Origin: an uncultured Collinsella sp.
GTDB taxonomy: Bacteria > Actinomycetota > Coriobacteriia > Coriobacteriales > Coriobacteriaceae
Length of the DNA stretch: 8,803 nucleotides
Direction: 5' to 3'
NCBI GenBank assembly: GCA_900549655.1
Contig: UROZ01000082.1
Span: 1-8,803 of the forward strand
Shown here: one piece after another, positions 1 through 6,985 of the stretch
Numbering within the stretch: position 1 is the first letter of the stretch
Layout: every line of letters starts with the position of its first letter
The notes under the pieces: generated by a model
The model's database searches: none
Told to the model about the DNA's origin: nothing
What the model saw: only the letters and a program-made list of their open reading frames with translations
Made by a program: the position numbers and the translations under genes

Positions 1-13
1 TATACCATCACGG

Positions 14-32
14 CAAAGCCGCGCGGGCGGCT
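14..32 (-). terminator. possible weak terminator after cbiO
   Basis: About 20 nt past the cbiO stop, the minus strand can form a 6-bp stem, AGCCGC with GCGGCT (plus-strand arms 17-22 and 27-32), with a 4-nt loop. Only three T residues follow, so a rho-independent terminator is weakly supported. The operon may instead continue beyond the left edge. Confidence 0.25.
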
Positions 33-52
33 ACGCACGCTCTACGCAGCAA

Positions 53-847
53 CTAGTCCGTAGCACCGCTTTCGGTTCCATACGACGGCGAAGGCGCCTC
101 GACCACATGGTGATATCGATCGATATAGATTGCACGGGCCCCCAGGCGGCGCACCAAATCTTGGTGATGTGTGCTCATCAAGACCGTCTTACCCGCCGCG
201 ACGTAGGCCAGCAAGAAGTTGACTACAATGTCGCATGAATCCTCGTCGAGCCCATTGGTAGGCTCGTCGAGAACCAAGATATCCGGGTTCATCGACACCA
301 CCGCAGCCAGCGCAACGCGCTTCTTTTGCCCACCCGAGAGCTGATAGGGAGAGGCGTCGGCAAGGTCGGCAACCTGGAACAGCCCCATGGCATCGCGGAC
401 GCGGCGCTCGAGCTCGCCCGTCGGCAGCCCCATCTGCGCGGGACCAAAAGCGACCTCCTCGCCCACCGTGGCGCAAAAGAGCTGCGCGTCGGCATTCTGG
501 AACACAAAGCCAACGCGCTGATGAAAACGCTGAGCGACAGCGGAATCCTTTAGAAACGCCGCATCGATTGCATGTCCGTCAAACAGGTATACCCCTGCGT
601 CCGCGAGTTCAAGGCCGTTAATAAGGCGCATAATCGTTGTCTTGCCGCAGCCGTTGGGACCGAGCAGGGCAACGAGTTCACCACGATCGACCTGCAGCGA
701 CACGCCATCGACAACCGTATGCCCCGCATAGGAGAACACCACGTCGCGCAGCTCGATGAGCGGAACGACCTCGGCGCCGCCCACACCGTTCGTGCCCGCC
801 GCACTATTCATATCGATCGTCAAAACGTCGCCCTTCCCCATTTGCAT
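53..847 (-). CDS. cbiO: ECF metal importer ATPase subunit CbiO/NikO
   Basis: This is the ATP-binding subunit of an energy-coupling factor importer; it sits on the cytoplasmic face and drives Ni2+ or Co2+ uptake through CbiQ and CbiM. All ABC ATPase motifs are present: Walker A GPNGCGKT (residues 63-70), Q-loop Gln117 in FVFQNAD, signature LSGGQ (170-174), Walker B LVLDEP with Asp194 and Glu195, and switch His227 in STHH. At 264 aa it has the usual single-domain length. It is the last gene of the cbiM-cbiQ-cbiO run and starts 22 nt after cbiQ ends. The start is uncertain. The ABC fold begins near residue 31, and ATG codons occur at residues 1, 3 and 13. A TTG at residue 9 has a GGGAAGGG Shine-Dalgarno-like sequence 7 nt upstream. 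Only one ATPase gene is present, as in nickel/cobalt systems, where it would act as a homodimer (known of the family). Confidence 0.93.
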   Translation of the reverse strand: MQMGKGDVLTIDMNSAAGTNGVGGAEVVPLIELRDVVFSYAGHTVVDGVSLQVDRGELVALLGPNGCGKTTIMRLINGLELADAGVYLFDGHAIDAAFLKDSAVAQRFHQRVGFVFQNADAQLFCATVGEEVAFGPAQMGLPTGELERRVRDAMGLFQVADLADASPYQLSGGQKKRVALAAVVSMNPDILVLDEPTNGLDEDSCDIVVNFLLAYVAAGKTVLMSTHHQDLVRRLGARAIYIDRYHHVVEAPSPSYGTESGATD

Positions 848-869
848 CCCCAGTCGGAACCAGCAGCGC

Positions 870-1712
870 CTACAGCACGGCGCACAACACTGTCAGCAGC
901 GCCACGCCGGCCGCATAGGCCGCATCGCGCCAGCCAAACCTGGCGCGCGCGGGAGCCGGATACGCACCGGCAAAGCCGCGGCAAAGCATAGCCTCGTCCA
1001 TCGCGCGACTGCATTTCATCGCCTTGATAAAGGTCATGCCCATGATACCCGCGATCGAATCGGTACGCGAAAATCCCTCGGGCGCACGGCCAACGCTGCG
1101 CAGCATGACCGATTCGCACAGATCGTGCGCCGTACGACCCAGCACCTCGATGTGCTTGAGCGCCATATCAAACGTAAAGATAACTTCGTCGGGTAGATGC
1201 AGCATCTTGAGCGCCGCCGACATGCGGCTCCACGTGAGGGTCCACGAAACGCCCAGCACCAGCGACACATTAATGAAGGTCTTGAGCGCAATCTTGAGCA
1301 TGGCGCCCGTAGCGGAAGCACCCAGCAGCAGGGCAGGCAGCGCCAAAACCACTGCGAGCCCCGCGGCGCCAAGCGCCGGCACAAAGGTCGCGCGCAGCCC
1401 GCGTACGGGACGCACGGCAACGAGCACCAGCGCAATGGCCGCCATCAACATGAGGTACAGCGGGCTTTGTGTCAGGCACACGCACAGGACGCAAACGAAT
1501 ATCCCCACCAGGCGCACCGGAGCCGAAACGCAAGAAAGGGCGCGGTCGACCATCGACCCGCCCTCGTGCGCGCCTCCACCCAGGCGAACCCGCTCAAGCA
1601 GGCTCGCCAGGTGCAGGACGTTCTTTTGCATCACGCGATGACGAGCGCCCGTGGGCTCGTAACGCTGCTCGACCGCAAGCCAGCTAGGCAGCTCGACCAT
1701 CGCCATGAGCAC
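870..1712 (-). CDS. cbiQ: ECF metal importer transmembrane subunit CbiQ/NikQ
   Basis: This integral membrane T-component couples the ATPase CbiO to the metal-binding subunit CbiM. Hydrophobic segments lie at about residues 67-98, 106-133, 140-160 and 262-280. The cytoplasmic coupling region has the two short Arg-Gly-type helices expected for EcfT: MLRSVG (203-208), and CRGFAG (244-249) in the usual AM-x-x-RGF context. The LPDE segment at 173-176 followed by a long amphipathic helix is also typical. The 280-aa length is normal. The start at 1712 is a GTG with AAGGAAA three nt upstream; an in-frame ATG at 1706 sits 9 nt from the same sequence and is an equally good choice. Either start lies inside the end of cbiM (overlap about 23-29 nt), so translational coupling is likely. 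The family assignment is firm, but the metal specificity cannot be read from this subunit. Confidence 0.92.
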   Translation of the reverse strand: MLMAMVELPSWLAVEQRYEPTGARHRVMQKNVLHLASLLERVRLGGGAHEGGSMVDRALSCVSAPVRLVGIFVCVLCVCLTQSPLYLMLMAAIALVLVAVRPVRGLRATFVPALGAAGLAVVLALPALLLGASATGAMLKIALKTFINVSLVLGVSWTLTWSRMSAALKMLHLPDEVIFTFDMALKHIEVLGRTAHDLCESVMLRSVGRAPEGFSRTDSIAGIMGMTFIKAMKCSRAMDEAMLCRGFAGAYPAPARARFGWRDAAYAAGVALLTVLCAVL

Positions 1713-2769
1713 CGCTTTCCTTGACCGTCAGCGAGATCAGACGGAATGCGATGGTGAGCACCGCCACGCCAATCACGCCGGACAGGATATACATGGCAGC
1801 CTGACCGGCAAAGCCGAGACCCTGCTCCTCGGAATAGGCCTGCAGGTAATCACCCGTAGGCAGCGCATCGGCAAAGGTCGGGGTGTCAAGGCCGACCGAA
1901 GCCTGCAGGCTGTCGTCGCCAGCCTCCTGAACGGCAGTCGCGGCGCCCTCGGCATCCCACTCACCCCAGGCGTCACCCGTGGCCAGCAGGCCCAGCGGCG
2001 TGGCCACGACAAGCACGGCGACCAGGATGAGTGTGGGGACCAGCGAGGTCTTCTTGGCGGCTGCGCCCTCGGCGTCCAGCAGGCCGTCGTAAGCCTCGGG
2101 ACCGACGATAACGCTCGGCGCCGTCTTCTTGATAAAGCCGTAGATCGCGGCAGTCGCCACGCCCTCGACCACGCCGGCTACCAACATATGCGGGATCATC
2201 ATGGCCGGAATGGCAATGGACAGCGGGAAGGGGCAGTACAGCGGAGCGCCCGAAGCATTCGTGAAAAGCATCGGCTGAATACCAAACTCGATTGCTGCGC
2301 ACAGGGCCGCCAGGCACAGGCCGACCCAGCCGCTTGCGATGGCCGAAACCGAGGTGCCCCAGCTCTTGTCGTGCAAACGGCTGTTAAGCGCGCGGAACAC
2401 GATGGCTGCGGCAAACGGCAACACGAAGGCCATGTTAAAGCAGTTAGCGCCAAAGGACAGGATGCCGCCGTCGCCAAACAGCAGCGCTTGCAGCGCCAGC
2501 GCGACCGAAACCGCGATAGCCGCGGCCTCGGGGCCCAGCAGCAGCGCGATGAGTGCGCCACCAACGGCGTGGCCAGTGGTGCCGCCGGGCAGCGGCACGT
2601 TGAACATCATAAGCAAGAAGGAAAATGCGGCGCAGATGCCCAGGAAAGCCATGTGCTCGCGATCGAGCGTGGCGCGCACCTTCTTGATACAGTGAGCCCA
2701 GACGGGCACCATCGCCACCGCCATGACGGCATCGGTCTGCGGGGACAGATAATTATCTGGAATGTGCAT
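1684..2769 (-). CDS. cbiM: ECF Ni/Co-binding membrane subunit, CbiM/NikM fused to N-type module
   Basis: This is the substrate-binding S-component of a nickel/cobalt importer, with many membrane helices. The protein begins MHIPDNYLSP. In this family the free N-terminus and His2 bind the metal together with a His near position 67, and here His67 lies in GGTTGHAVGG, so the metal site looks intact. Hydrophobic helices cover residues 10-27, 40-58, 66-98, 108-126, 140-165 and 180-212. After the usual CbiM length (about 215-220 aa) comes a C-terminal module: a helix at about 243-264 ending in TPLGLLATG, an acidic exposed loop (265-320) and a last helix at 323-349. This two-helix-plus-loop layout matches NikN/CbiN, so the gene appears to be an MN fusion, which explains why no separate cbiN is present. 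Start ATG 2769 has GGGAGG (2775-2780) five nt upstream. It is the first gene of the importer operon, downstream of a NikR-like operator. 'Cobalt' would be the default name; nickel is my preferred substrate. Confidence 0.93.
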   Translation of the reverse strand: MHIPDNYLSPQTDAVMAVAMVPVWAHCIKKVRATLDREHMAFLGICAAFSFLLMMFNVPLPGGTTGHAVGGALIALLLGPEAAAIAVSVALALQALLFGDGGILSFGANCFNMAFVLPFAAAIVFRALNSRLHDKSWGTSVSAIASGWVGLCLAALCAAIEFGIQPMLFTNASGAPLYCPFPLSIAIPAMMIPHMLVAGVVEGVATAAIYGFIKKTAPSVIVGPEAYDGLLDAEGAAAKKTSLVPTLILVAVLVVATPLGLLATGDAWGEWDAEGAATAVQEAGDDSLQASVGLDTPTFADALPTGDYLQAYSEEQGLGFAGQAAMYILSGVIGVAVLTIAFRLISLTVKESGAHGDGRAA

Positions 2770-2826
2770 GTACGCCTCCCGGTTATCGGCGCACGGAATT
2801 GCAACGCCGCTTGAATCACCTTTCCA

Positions 2827-2854
2827 GTGTTACGTAATGTCAGATTCGTAACAC
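2827..2854. promoter_or_regulatory. NikR-like operator (perfect inverted repeat)
   Basis: The arms GTGTTACG (2827-2834) and CGTAACAC (2847-2854) are exact reverse complements separated by 12 nt. Read as GTGTTAC-N14-GTAACAC, the half-sites are 21 bp apart, two helical turns, as expected for a tetrameric NikR repressor contacting one DNA face. From memory, this is the form reported for NikR sites in some non-enteric bacteria. It starts about 3-5 nt past the inferred start of cbiM transcription, a position suited to repression. No nikR gene lies in the window, so the regulator is inferred. Confidence 0.7.
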
Positions 2855-2864
2855 GCCGCGGGCT

Positions 2865-2893
2865 ATCATAGCAAAACGGCGCACTGCCGACAA
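2865..2893 (-). promoter_or_regulatory. sigma70-type promoter of the cbiMQO operon
   Basis: On the minus strand, TTGTCG (2888-2893) and TATGAT (2865-2870) are separated by exactly 17 nt. A TGC directly before the -10 makes it an extended -10 box. The predicted transcription start is near 2857-2859, giving a 5' leader of about 90 nt to cbiM that starts just before the operator. The leader can form a small hairpin (CGGCG/CGCCG arms at 2787-2791 and 2805-2809) before the ribosome binding site; its role is unknown. The -35 box lies inside the pheT terminator hairpin. Confidence 0.65.
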
Positions 2894-2907
2894 AGCAGCA
2901 CGCCGTT
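2873..2907 (-). terminator. rho-independent terminator of pheST
   Basis: About 110 nt past the pheT stop, the minus strand reads AACGGCG, then CTGC, a short loop, GCAG and CGCCGTT, followed by a four-T run. The 7-bp outer stem and 4-bp inner stem are joined by two G-U wobble pairs. The rest of the pheT-cbiM gap (about 2908-3015) shows nothing else that I can name. Confidence 0.65.
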
Positions 2908-3015
2908 ATGTAATGCGCGTGTCATATATGCAGGCTCAACGGTGCCTTATACCGAAAACAGCAGTCACGTAGGACTCGGCAGCAGCCACCGCTGACCCAT
3001 ACCCCAGCGCAGGAC

Positions 3016-5469
3016 CTAGCCGCGGACCTCGCCGTTTACGCCCTTACATACCTTGGTGACGATCTTCTGGTGCGCTTTCTCGACCTCTTCGCTGGTGAGC
3101 GTGTGGTCGTCGGAGCGATACGTAAGCGCAAAGGCCATGGACTTCTTGCCCACACCCACACGGACCGGATCGCGGTAGACATCGAACAGACGCACGCCCT
3201 CGAGCAGCTTGCCGCCGGCGCTGGTGATACGGCGCTCAAGATCCTCGCAGGTCACAGTGTTGTCGACTACGATAGCAAGGTCGTGCTCAACGGCCGGGTA
3301 CTGCGAGAACTCGCGGTAGTTCTCCTGGTTGCGGGCGCCCTTGATCAGCTTGTCCAGGTCGAGCTCAAAGGCAACGACAACCTCATCGATGCCCATCGCC
3401 TCGCGCGCCTCGGGGTGAATCTCGCCGACCCAGCCCAGCACGGTGCCGCCGGACAGAACCTCGGCCGCACGACCCGGCTGCAGGAAGGCATAGCCCTCGC
3501 CCTCGACGGGACGGAAGCGGACCTTCTCGATGCGCAGCTGGGCGAGCAGCTCCTCGACAATGCCCTTGCCAAAGAAGAAGCGCAGCTTGCGGTACTTCAT
3601 GTTCCAGGACTGCTCGCTCCACTGGCCCGAGAGCACACCCGCCACGGACTTGGTCTCCTTGGGCAGGCTGGCGTTCTCGCGGCCATGGAACAGGCTGCCG
3701 ACCTCGTACAGGTGCACGTTGGGCGTGCCGTGGGCCTCGTTATAGGCCACAGACTGCAGCAGGCCCGGCAGCAGCGAACGACGCATCTCGGTCTGCTCGG
3801 CTACCAGCGGGTTCATGAGCACCACGGGGCAGCCGCGGCCCTCGGTGGACATACCGATCTTCTCCAGGTCGCCCGGGGCGGCAAAGCCAAAGGTCGTGGT
3901 CTCGTTGAGGCCGCAGGCGCGCAGGATCTCGCCGACCTTGCGGGTGAGCTTCTGCTCGCGGGTCAAGCCGCCGATGTGGTTCTTGGCAGCTGGGATGGTC
4001 GCCGTCACACGGCCCATGCCCCATAGGCGCAGGACCTCCTCGATCAGGTCGATCTCGCGCGGCAGGTCGGGGCGGAAGCTCGGCGGAGTGACCATAAAGT
4101 CCTCGCCGTCGCGCTCGACGGTGCAGCCCAGGCGAGTGAGCGAACGCTCGATAAAGTCGGGCTCGATGTCGGCGCCGCAGATGGTATGCACGCGGGCCAG
4201 GCGCAGCTTGATGCTGTCGATGGTCTTGGGCGCGGGGAACACGTCGACGTAGCCGGGAGCGACCTCGCCGCCGGCGATCTCCTCGATGAGCGCGCAGGTA
4301 ACGTTGGCCACATCCACGCAGCCGGTCTCATCGACCTGGCGCTCAAAGCGGATGGAGGCATCTGAGATCAGCGACAGGTCGCGGCTGGTGTGCGAGGTGC
4401 GGCCGGCGTTGAAGCAGGCGCTCTCGACCATCACGTCGACGGTATCGTCCTCGATCTCGGAATCCATGCCGCCCATAACGCCGGCCAGCGCCACGGGACG
4501 CTCGCCGTCGGTGATGAGGCCCATGCCGGCGTCGAGCGTGCGCTCCTCGCCGTCGAGGGTCGTAAACTTCTCGTCCTGCTGGGCGGCGCGAACCACCACG
4601 CGGCGATGGCCATCGCGCTCGGCAAAGGTGTCCAGGTCAAAGGCGTGCAGCGGCTGACCAGTGAGCATCATCACATAGTTGGTGATGTCGACGATGTTGT
4701 TGTGCGGACGCACGCCCAAGGCGTTAAGGCGCTTGACCATCCAGTCGGGCGAGGGGCCGACCTTCACGTTGCGCACGATGCGGGCGACATAGCGGTCGCA
4801 CAGGCCCTCGTCGGCGATCTCGACGGAAAGCTCGTCGTCGGTCGCGCGGCCGGTCTCGGCCTTGATGGCGGGCAGCTCAACGTGGAAATCGCGGTCGAAG
4901 ATAGCGCCGGTCTCGCGGGCCATGCCGATCATGGACAGGCAGTCGGGACGGTTGGGCGTGATCTCGCAGTCGAGCACGGTGTCGCTCGAGCCCACATACT
5001 CGGCAAACGGCATGCCGCAGGGCGTATCCTCGGGCAGGATCATAATGCCGGAGTGGTCGCCACCCAGGCCAAGCTCGCGCGCGGAGCAGTTCATGCCCAT
5101 GGACACGACGCCGCGAAGCTTGCTCTTCTTGATCTTGACGTCGCCGGGAAGCACGGCGCCGATCATGGCCGTGACGATGTGGTCGCCGGCCTCGAAGTTC
5201 TGCGCGCCGCAGACGATCTGCAGCGGAGCGGGGTTGCCGTCGGCGTCGAGGTTCTTGTCACCCACGTCGACCGAGCACACATACATGTGGTCGCTATCGG
5301 GGTGCGGGGTCTTGGTGAGCACCTTGGCGGTCACCACGTGGTCGAAGGACTCGCCCACGGTGTCGATCGCCTCGACCTCGGTGCCGGTACGGATATATTC
5401 GTCCGAAAGGGTCTTGGGATCCTCCGGAATATCGATCATGGTCTTGAGCCAGTCGTAAGAAACACGCAT
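3016..5469 (-). CDS. pheT: phenylalanyl-tRNA synthetase beta subunit
   Basis: This is the beta subunit of the cytoplasmic alpha2-beta2 enzyme that charges tRNA-Phe. At 817 aa it has the full bacterial length. Domains in order: a short N-terminal part (1-40); an EMAP-II-like tRNA-binding fold (about 42-155, with HPDSDHMYVC and CGAQNF); the B3/B4 editing region (about 215-393, with GQPLHAFDLD); the B5 domain (about 413-488, ending SFRPDLPREIDLIEEV); a catalytically inactive synthetase-like core (about 510-700, with NPLVAEQTEMRRSLLPGLL); and a C-terminal anticodon-binding FDX-ACB domain (about 722-815, starting YPAVEHDLAIVVD). No domain is missing. Start ATG 5469 has AAAGGAGA (5478-5485) upstream. 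It follows pheS after a 63-nt gap with no terminator, so the two are co-transcribed under the T-box leader. Long open frames on the opposite strand within this gene are codon-bias shadows. Confidence 0.98.
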   Translation of the reverse strand: MRVSYDWLKTMIDIPEDPKTLSDEYIRTGTEVEAIDTVGESFDHVVTAKVLTKTPHPDSDHMYVCSVDVGDKNLDADGNPAPLQIVCGAQNFEAGDHIVTAMIGAVLPGDVKIKKSKLRGVVSMGMNCSARELGLGGDHSGIMILPEDTPCGMPFAEYVGSSDTVLDCEITPNRPDCLSMIGMARETGAIFDRDFHVELPAIKAETGRATDDELSVEIADEGLCDRYVARIVRNVKVGPSPDWMVKRLNALGVRPHNNIVDITNYVMMLTGQPLHAFDLDTFAERDGHRRVVVRAAQQDEKFTTLDGEERTLDAGMGLITDGERPVALAGVMGGMDSEIEDDTVDVMVESACFNAGRTSHTSRDLSLISDASIRFERQVDETGCVDVANVTCALIEEIAGGEVAPGYVDVFPAPKTIDSIKLRLARVHTICGADIEPDFIERSLTRLGCTVERDGEDFMVTPPSFRPDLPREIDLIEEVLRLWGMGRVTATIPAAKNHIGGLTREQKLTRKVGEILRACGLNETTTFGFAAPGDLEKIGMSTEGRGCPVVLMNPLVAEQTEMRRSLLPGLLQSVAYNEAHGTPNVHLYEVGSLFHGRENASLPKETKSVAGVLSGQWSEQSWNMKYRKLRFFFGKGIVEELLAQLRIEKVRFRPVEGEGYAFLQPGRAAEVLSGGTVLGWVGEIHPEAREAMGIDEVVVAFELDLDKLIKGARNQENYREFSQYPAVEHDLAIVVDNTVTCEDLERRITSAGGKLLEGVRLFDVYRDPVRVGVGKKSMAFALTYRSDDHTLTSEEVEKAHQKIVTKVCKGVNGEVRG

Positions 5470-5532
5470 ATAACTGGTCTCCTTTCATAAATGCGGCTTT
5501 GAGCCGGAAACTGCAACTAAGAAGAAAGCGTT

Positions 5533-6609
5533 CTAGAACTGGTTCAAGAACCTCATGTCACCAGTCATCAACGTGCGCAGGTCCGGCAGGTCGTAGCGCA
5601 GGGCCGCGACGCGCTCGGCGCCAATACCAAAGGCGAAGCCGGTGTACTTCTCGGGGTCGATGCCACAGTTGATAAGGACGTTGGGGTCGACCATGCCGCA
5701 GCCCAGAATCTCGATCCAGCCGCTGTGCTTGCAGAAGTTGCAGCCCTTGCCGCCGCACACGTGGCAGCTCACGTCTACCTCGCAGCTCGGCTCGGTGAAG
5801 GGGAAGAAGTGCGGGCGGTAACGCGTCTTGCGGTCCTCGCCAAACATGCACTTAACAAAGTAGTCGAGCGTGCCCTTAAGGTCGCCAAAGGTGATGCCTT
5901 CGTCGACGACCAGGCCCTCGATCTGGTTGAACTGCGGCAGGTGGCAGGCGTCGGCCGTGTCGGGGCGATAGACGGTGCCCGGGCAGATCATGTAGATGGG
6001 CGGCTTTTGCGACTCCATGGTATGGATCTGCACGCCCGAAGTCTGGGTGCGCAGCAGTACGTCGGACTCGCCATGGGCATGCGCCTCGGGGTGCGCGACG
6101 CTGCCGGGGTTGTTGTCGACCACGTAGAAGGTATCGCGGGCCGAGCGGCTCGGGTGATCCATGGGGGCGTTGAGCGCGGTGAAGTTGTAGTAGGAGGTGT
6201 CGACCATGGGACCGGACTCGACGGTGTAGCCGATGCCGCAGAAGATGTCCTCGGCCTCCTCGATGATCTGCTTGATCAGGTGCTGGTGACCGATCTGCGG
6301 ACGGATGCCCGGCAGCGTGATGTCGACGGCGTCGTGCTCCAATGCGTGCTTGAGGGCGGCGGCCTTCATCTCGGTCGTGCGCTCGTCGAGCATGCCCTCG
6401 ATCAGCTGGCGCATCTCGTTGGCGCGCTTGCCCATCACGGGGCGATCCTCGGGGGCGAGCTTGCCCATCATGCGCATCAGGCCGGTGATGCGGCCCTTGC
6501 GGCCGAGCAGCTCAACGCGCGCGGCCTCGAGCTTTGCGGCGTCGTCGGCGCCTGCGACGAGCTCCTTGGCCTCTTCCTCGAGTTTGACCAGATCATCAAT
6601 CAGACTCAT
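5533..6609 (-). CDS. pheS: phenylalanyl-tRNA synthetase alpha subunit
   Basis: This is the catalytic subunit of phenylalanyl-tRNA synthetase, a class II enzyme. The 358-aa protein has an N-terminal coiled-coil arm (about 1-90) and then the class II core: motif 1 around HQHLIKQIIEEAEDIF (108-123), DHPSRSARDTFYV (151-163), LLRTQTSGVQI (185-195), motif 2 with VYRPDTADACHLPQFNQIEG (213-232) and motif 3 with GFAFGIGAERVAALRY (324-339). Ala326 within GFAFG corresponds to the alanine that shapes the Phe side-chain pocket in known PheS enzymes. A four-cysteine cluster, C282-x2-C285-x4-C290-x2-C293, interrupts the core and could bind a metal; similar Cys-rich inserts occur in some bacterial PheS. The reading frame stays open back to 6720, but that stretch translates the T-box terminator (MYMPEGGFLLP...). 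The true start is ATG 6609, giving MSLIDDLVKLEEE with a strong ribosome binding site. Confidence 0.97.
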   Translation of the reverse strand: MSLIDDLVKLEEEAKELVAGADDAAKLEAARVELLGRKGRITGLMRMMGKLAPEDRPVMGKRANEMRQLIEGMLDERTTEMKAAALKHALEHDAVDITLPGIRPQIGHQHLIKQIIEEAEDIFCGIGYTVESGPMVDTSYYNFTALNAPMDHPSRSARDTFYVVDNNPGSVAHPEAHAHGESDVLLRTQTSGVQIHTMESQKPPIYMICPGTVYRPDTADACHLPQFNQIEGLVVDEGITFGDLKGTLDYFVKCMFGEDRKTRYRPHFFPFTEPSCEVDVSCHVCGGKGCNFCKHSGWIEILGCGMVDPNVLINCGIDPEKYTGFAFGIGAERVAALRYDLPDLRTLMTGDMRFLNQF

Positions 6610-6610
6610 G

Positions 6611-6620
6611 TCTTCCCTTT
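6611..6620 (-). promoter_or_regulatory. ribosome binding site that fixes the pheS start
   Basis: The minus strand reads AAAGGGAAGA just before ATG 6609, with the purine-rich core about 5 nt from the start codon. This favours 6609 over the upstream in-frame ATG at 6720, which lies in the terminator hairpin of the leader. Confidence 0.85.
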
Positions 6621-6694
6621 CGTCTCTCGCGCATTCGCTTGCCGGGGCGACCGATGCCGCTTGGCGCTGCGAAAACGCGGCCCGGTTCGGTAAC

Positions 6695-6735
6695 AAAAAA
6701 CCGCCCTCGGGCATGTACATTGCCCAAGGACGGTT
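6695..6735 (-). terminator. T-box leader terminator (attenuator) upstream of pheS
   Basis: On the minus strand, a 14-bp stem forms between ACCGTCCTTGGGCA (6721-6734) and TGCCCGAGGGCGGT (6700-6713), all Watson-Crick or G-U pairs, with a 7-nt loop. Six T residues follow directly (6695-6700). Its 5' arm contains CCTTG, which can instead pair with CAAGG before the T-box to form the antiterminator. The two structures are mutually exclusive, as expected for an attenuator. Confidence 0.92.
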
Positions 6736-6979
6736 GAATTCCGCGGTACCACCTTGTTTGACCCGGCGGATGTCTGGCCCGCCGCGCCCACTCTGCGCCC
6801 CTTATCGCGAGGCTCACGGCTTCCCTACTGGGGCTTCGCTGCCGCTGGCCGCGCGCCCGTTGAGGTCGCTGCTCGGGAGTGAACGCTTGGCCCTTGCCAC
6901 CGCAGGAAGGCTTGCAGCCCATGACCTTCCCTCTCTTGCCGGCAACGCGGCGGGCAAAACCCTCTCCGTCAACGCATTG
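6695..6979 (-). promoter_or_regulatory. T-box riboswitch (tRNA-Phe sensing) of pheST
   Basis: This untranslated leader senses uncharged tRNA-Phe and lets transcription continue into pheST when charging is low. The T-box sequence AGGTGGTACCGCG lies at 6742-6754. Its UGGU would pair with the acceptor end ACCA, in agreement with the discriminator A73 usual for tRNA-Phe. Upstream is a Stem I: arms TTGCC (6941-6945) with GGCAA (6894-6898), AGAGAG at 6931-6936, and a distal hairpin GGAAGG (6925-6930) with CCTTCC (6905-6910). On its 3' side, UUC at 6881-6883 is the candidate specifier codon for Phe. The antiterminator can form by CAAGG/CCTTG and CGG/CCG pairing around the T-box bulge. The middle part (about 6756-6870) is GC-rich and should contain Stems II/III, which I did not fold in detail. 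The 5' end is inferred from the promoter. Confidence 0.93.
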
Positions 6980-6985
6980 GGCTAT

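Noticed and set aside
1705..2814. 369-codon open frame on the plus strand opposite cbiM
   Set aside because: It is rich in Arg, Gln, Gly and His without hydrophobic or domain structure, and mirrors the clear membrane protein CbiM.
2770..3015. Cobalamin riboswitch upstream of cbiM
   Set aside because: I looked for the B12-box and the long structured leader typical of cobalt uptake genes. The leader is only about 90 nt and carries no such sequence; the inverted repeat is better explained as a protein operator.
4390..5490. 366-codon open frame on the plus strand opposite pheT
   Set aside because: It is fully antisense to an unmistakable pheT, has a composition rich in His, Ala, Gly and Val with no recognisable domain, and reflects the codon bias of the GC-rich coding strand. 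The same applies to the frames at 3070-4026 and 5725-6693.
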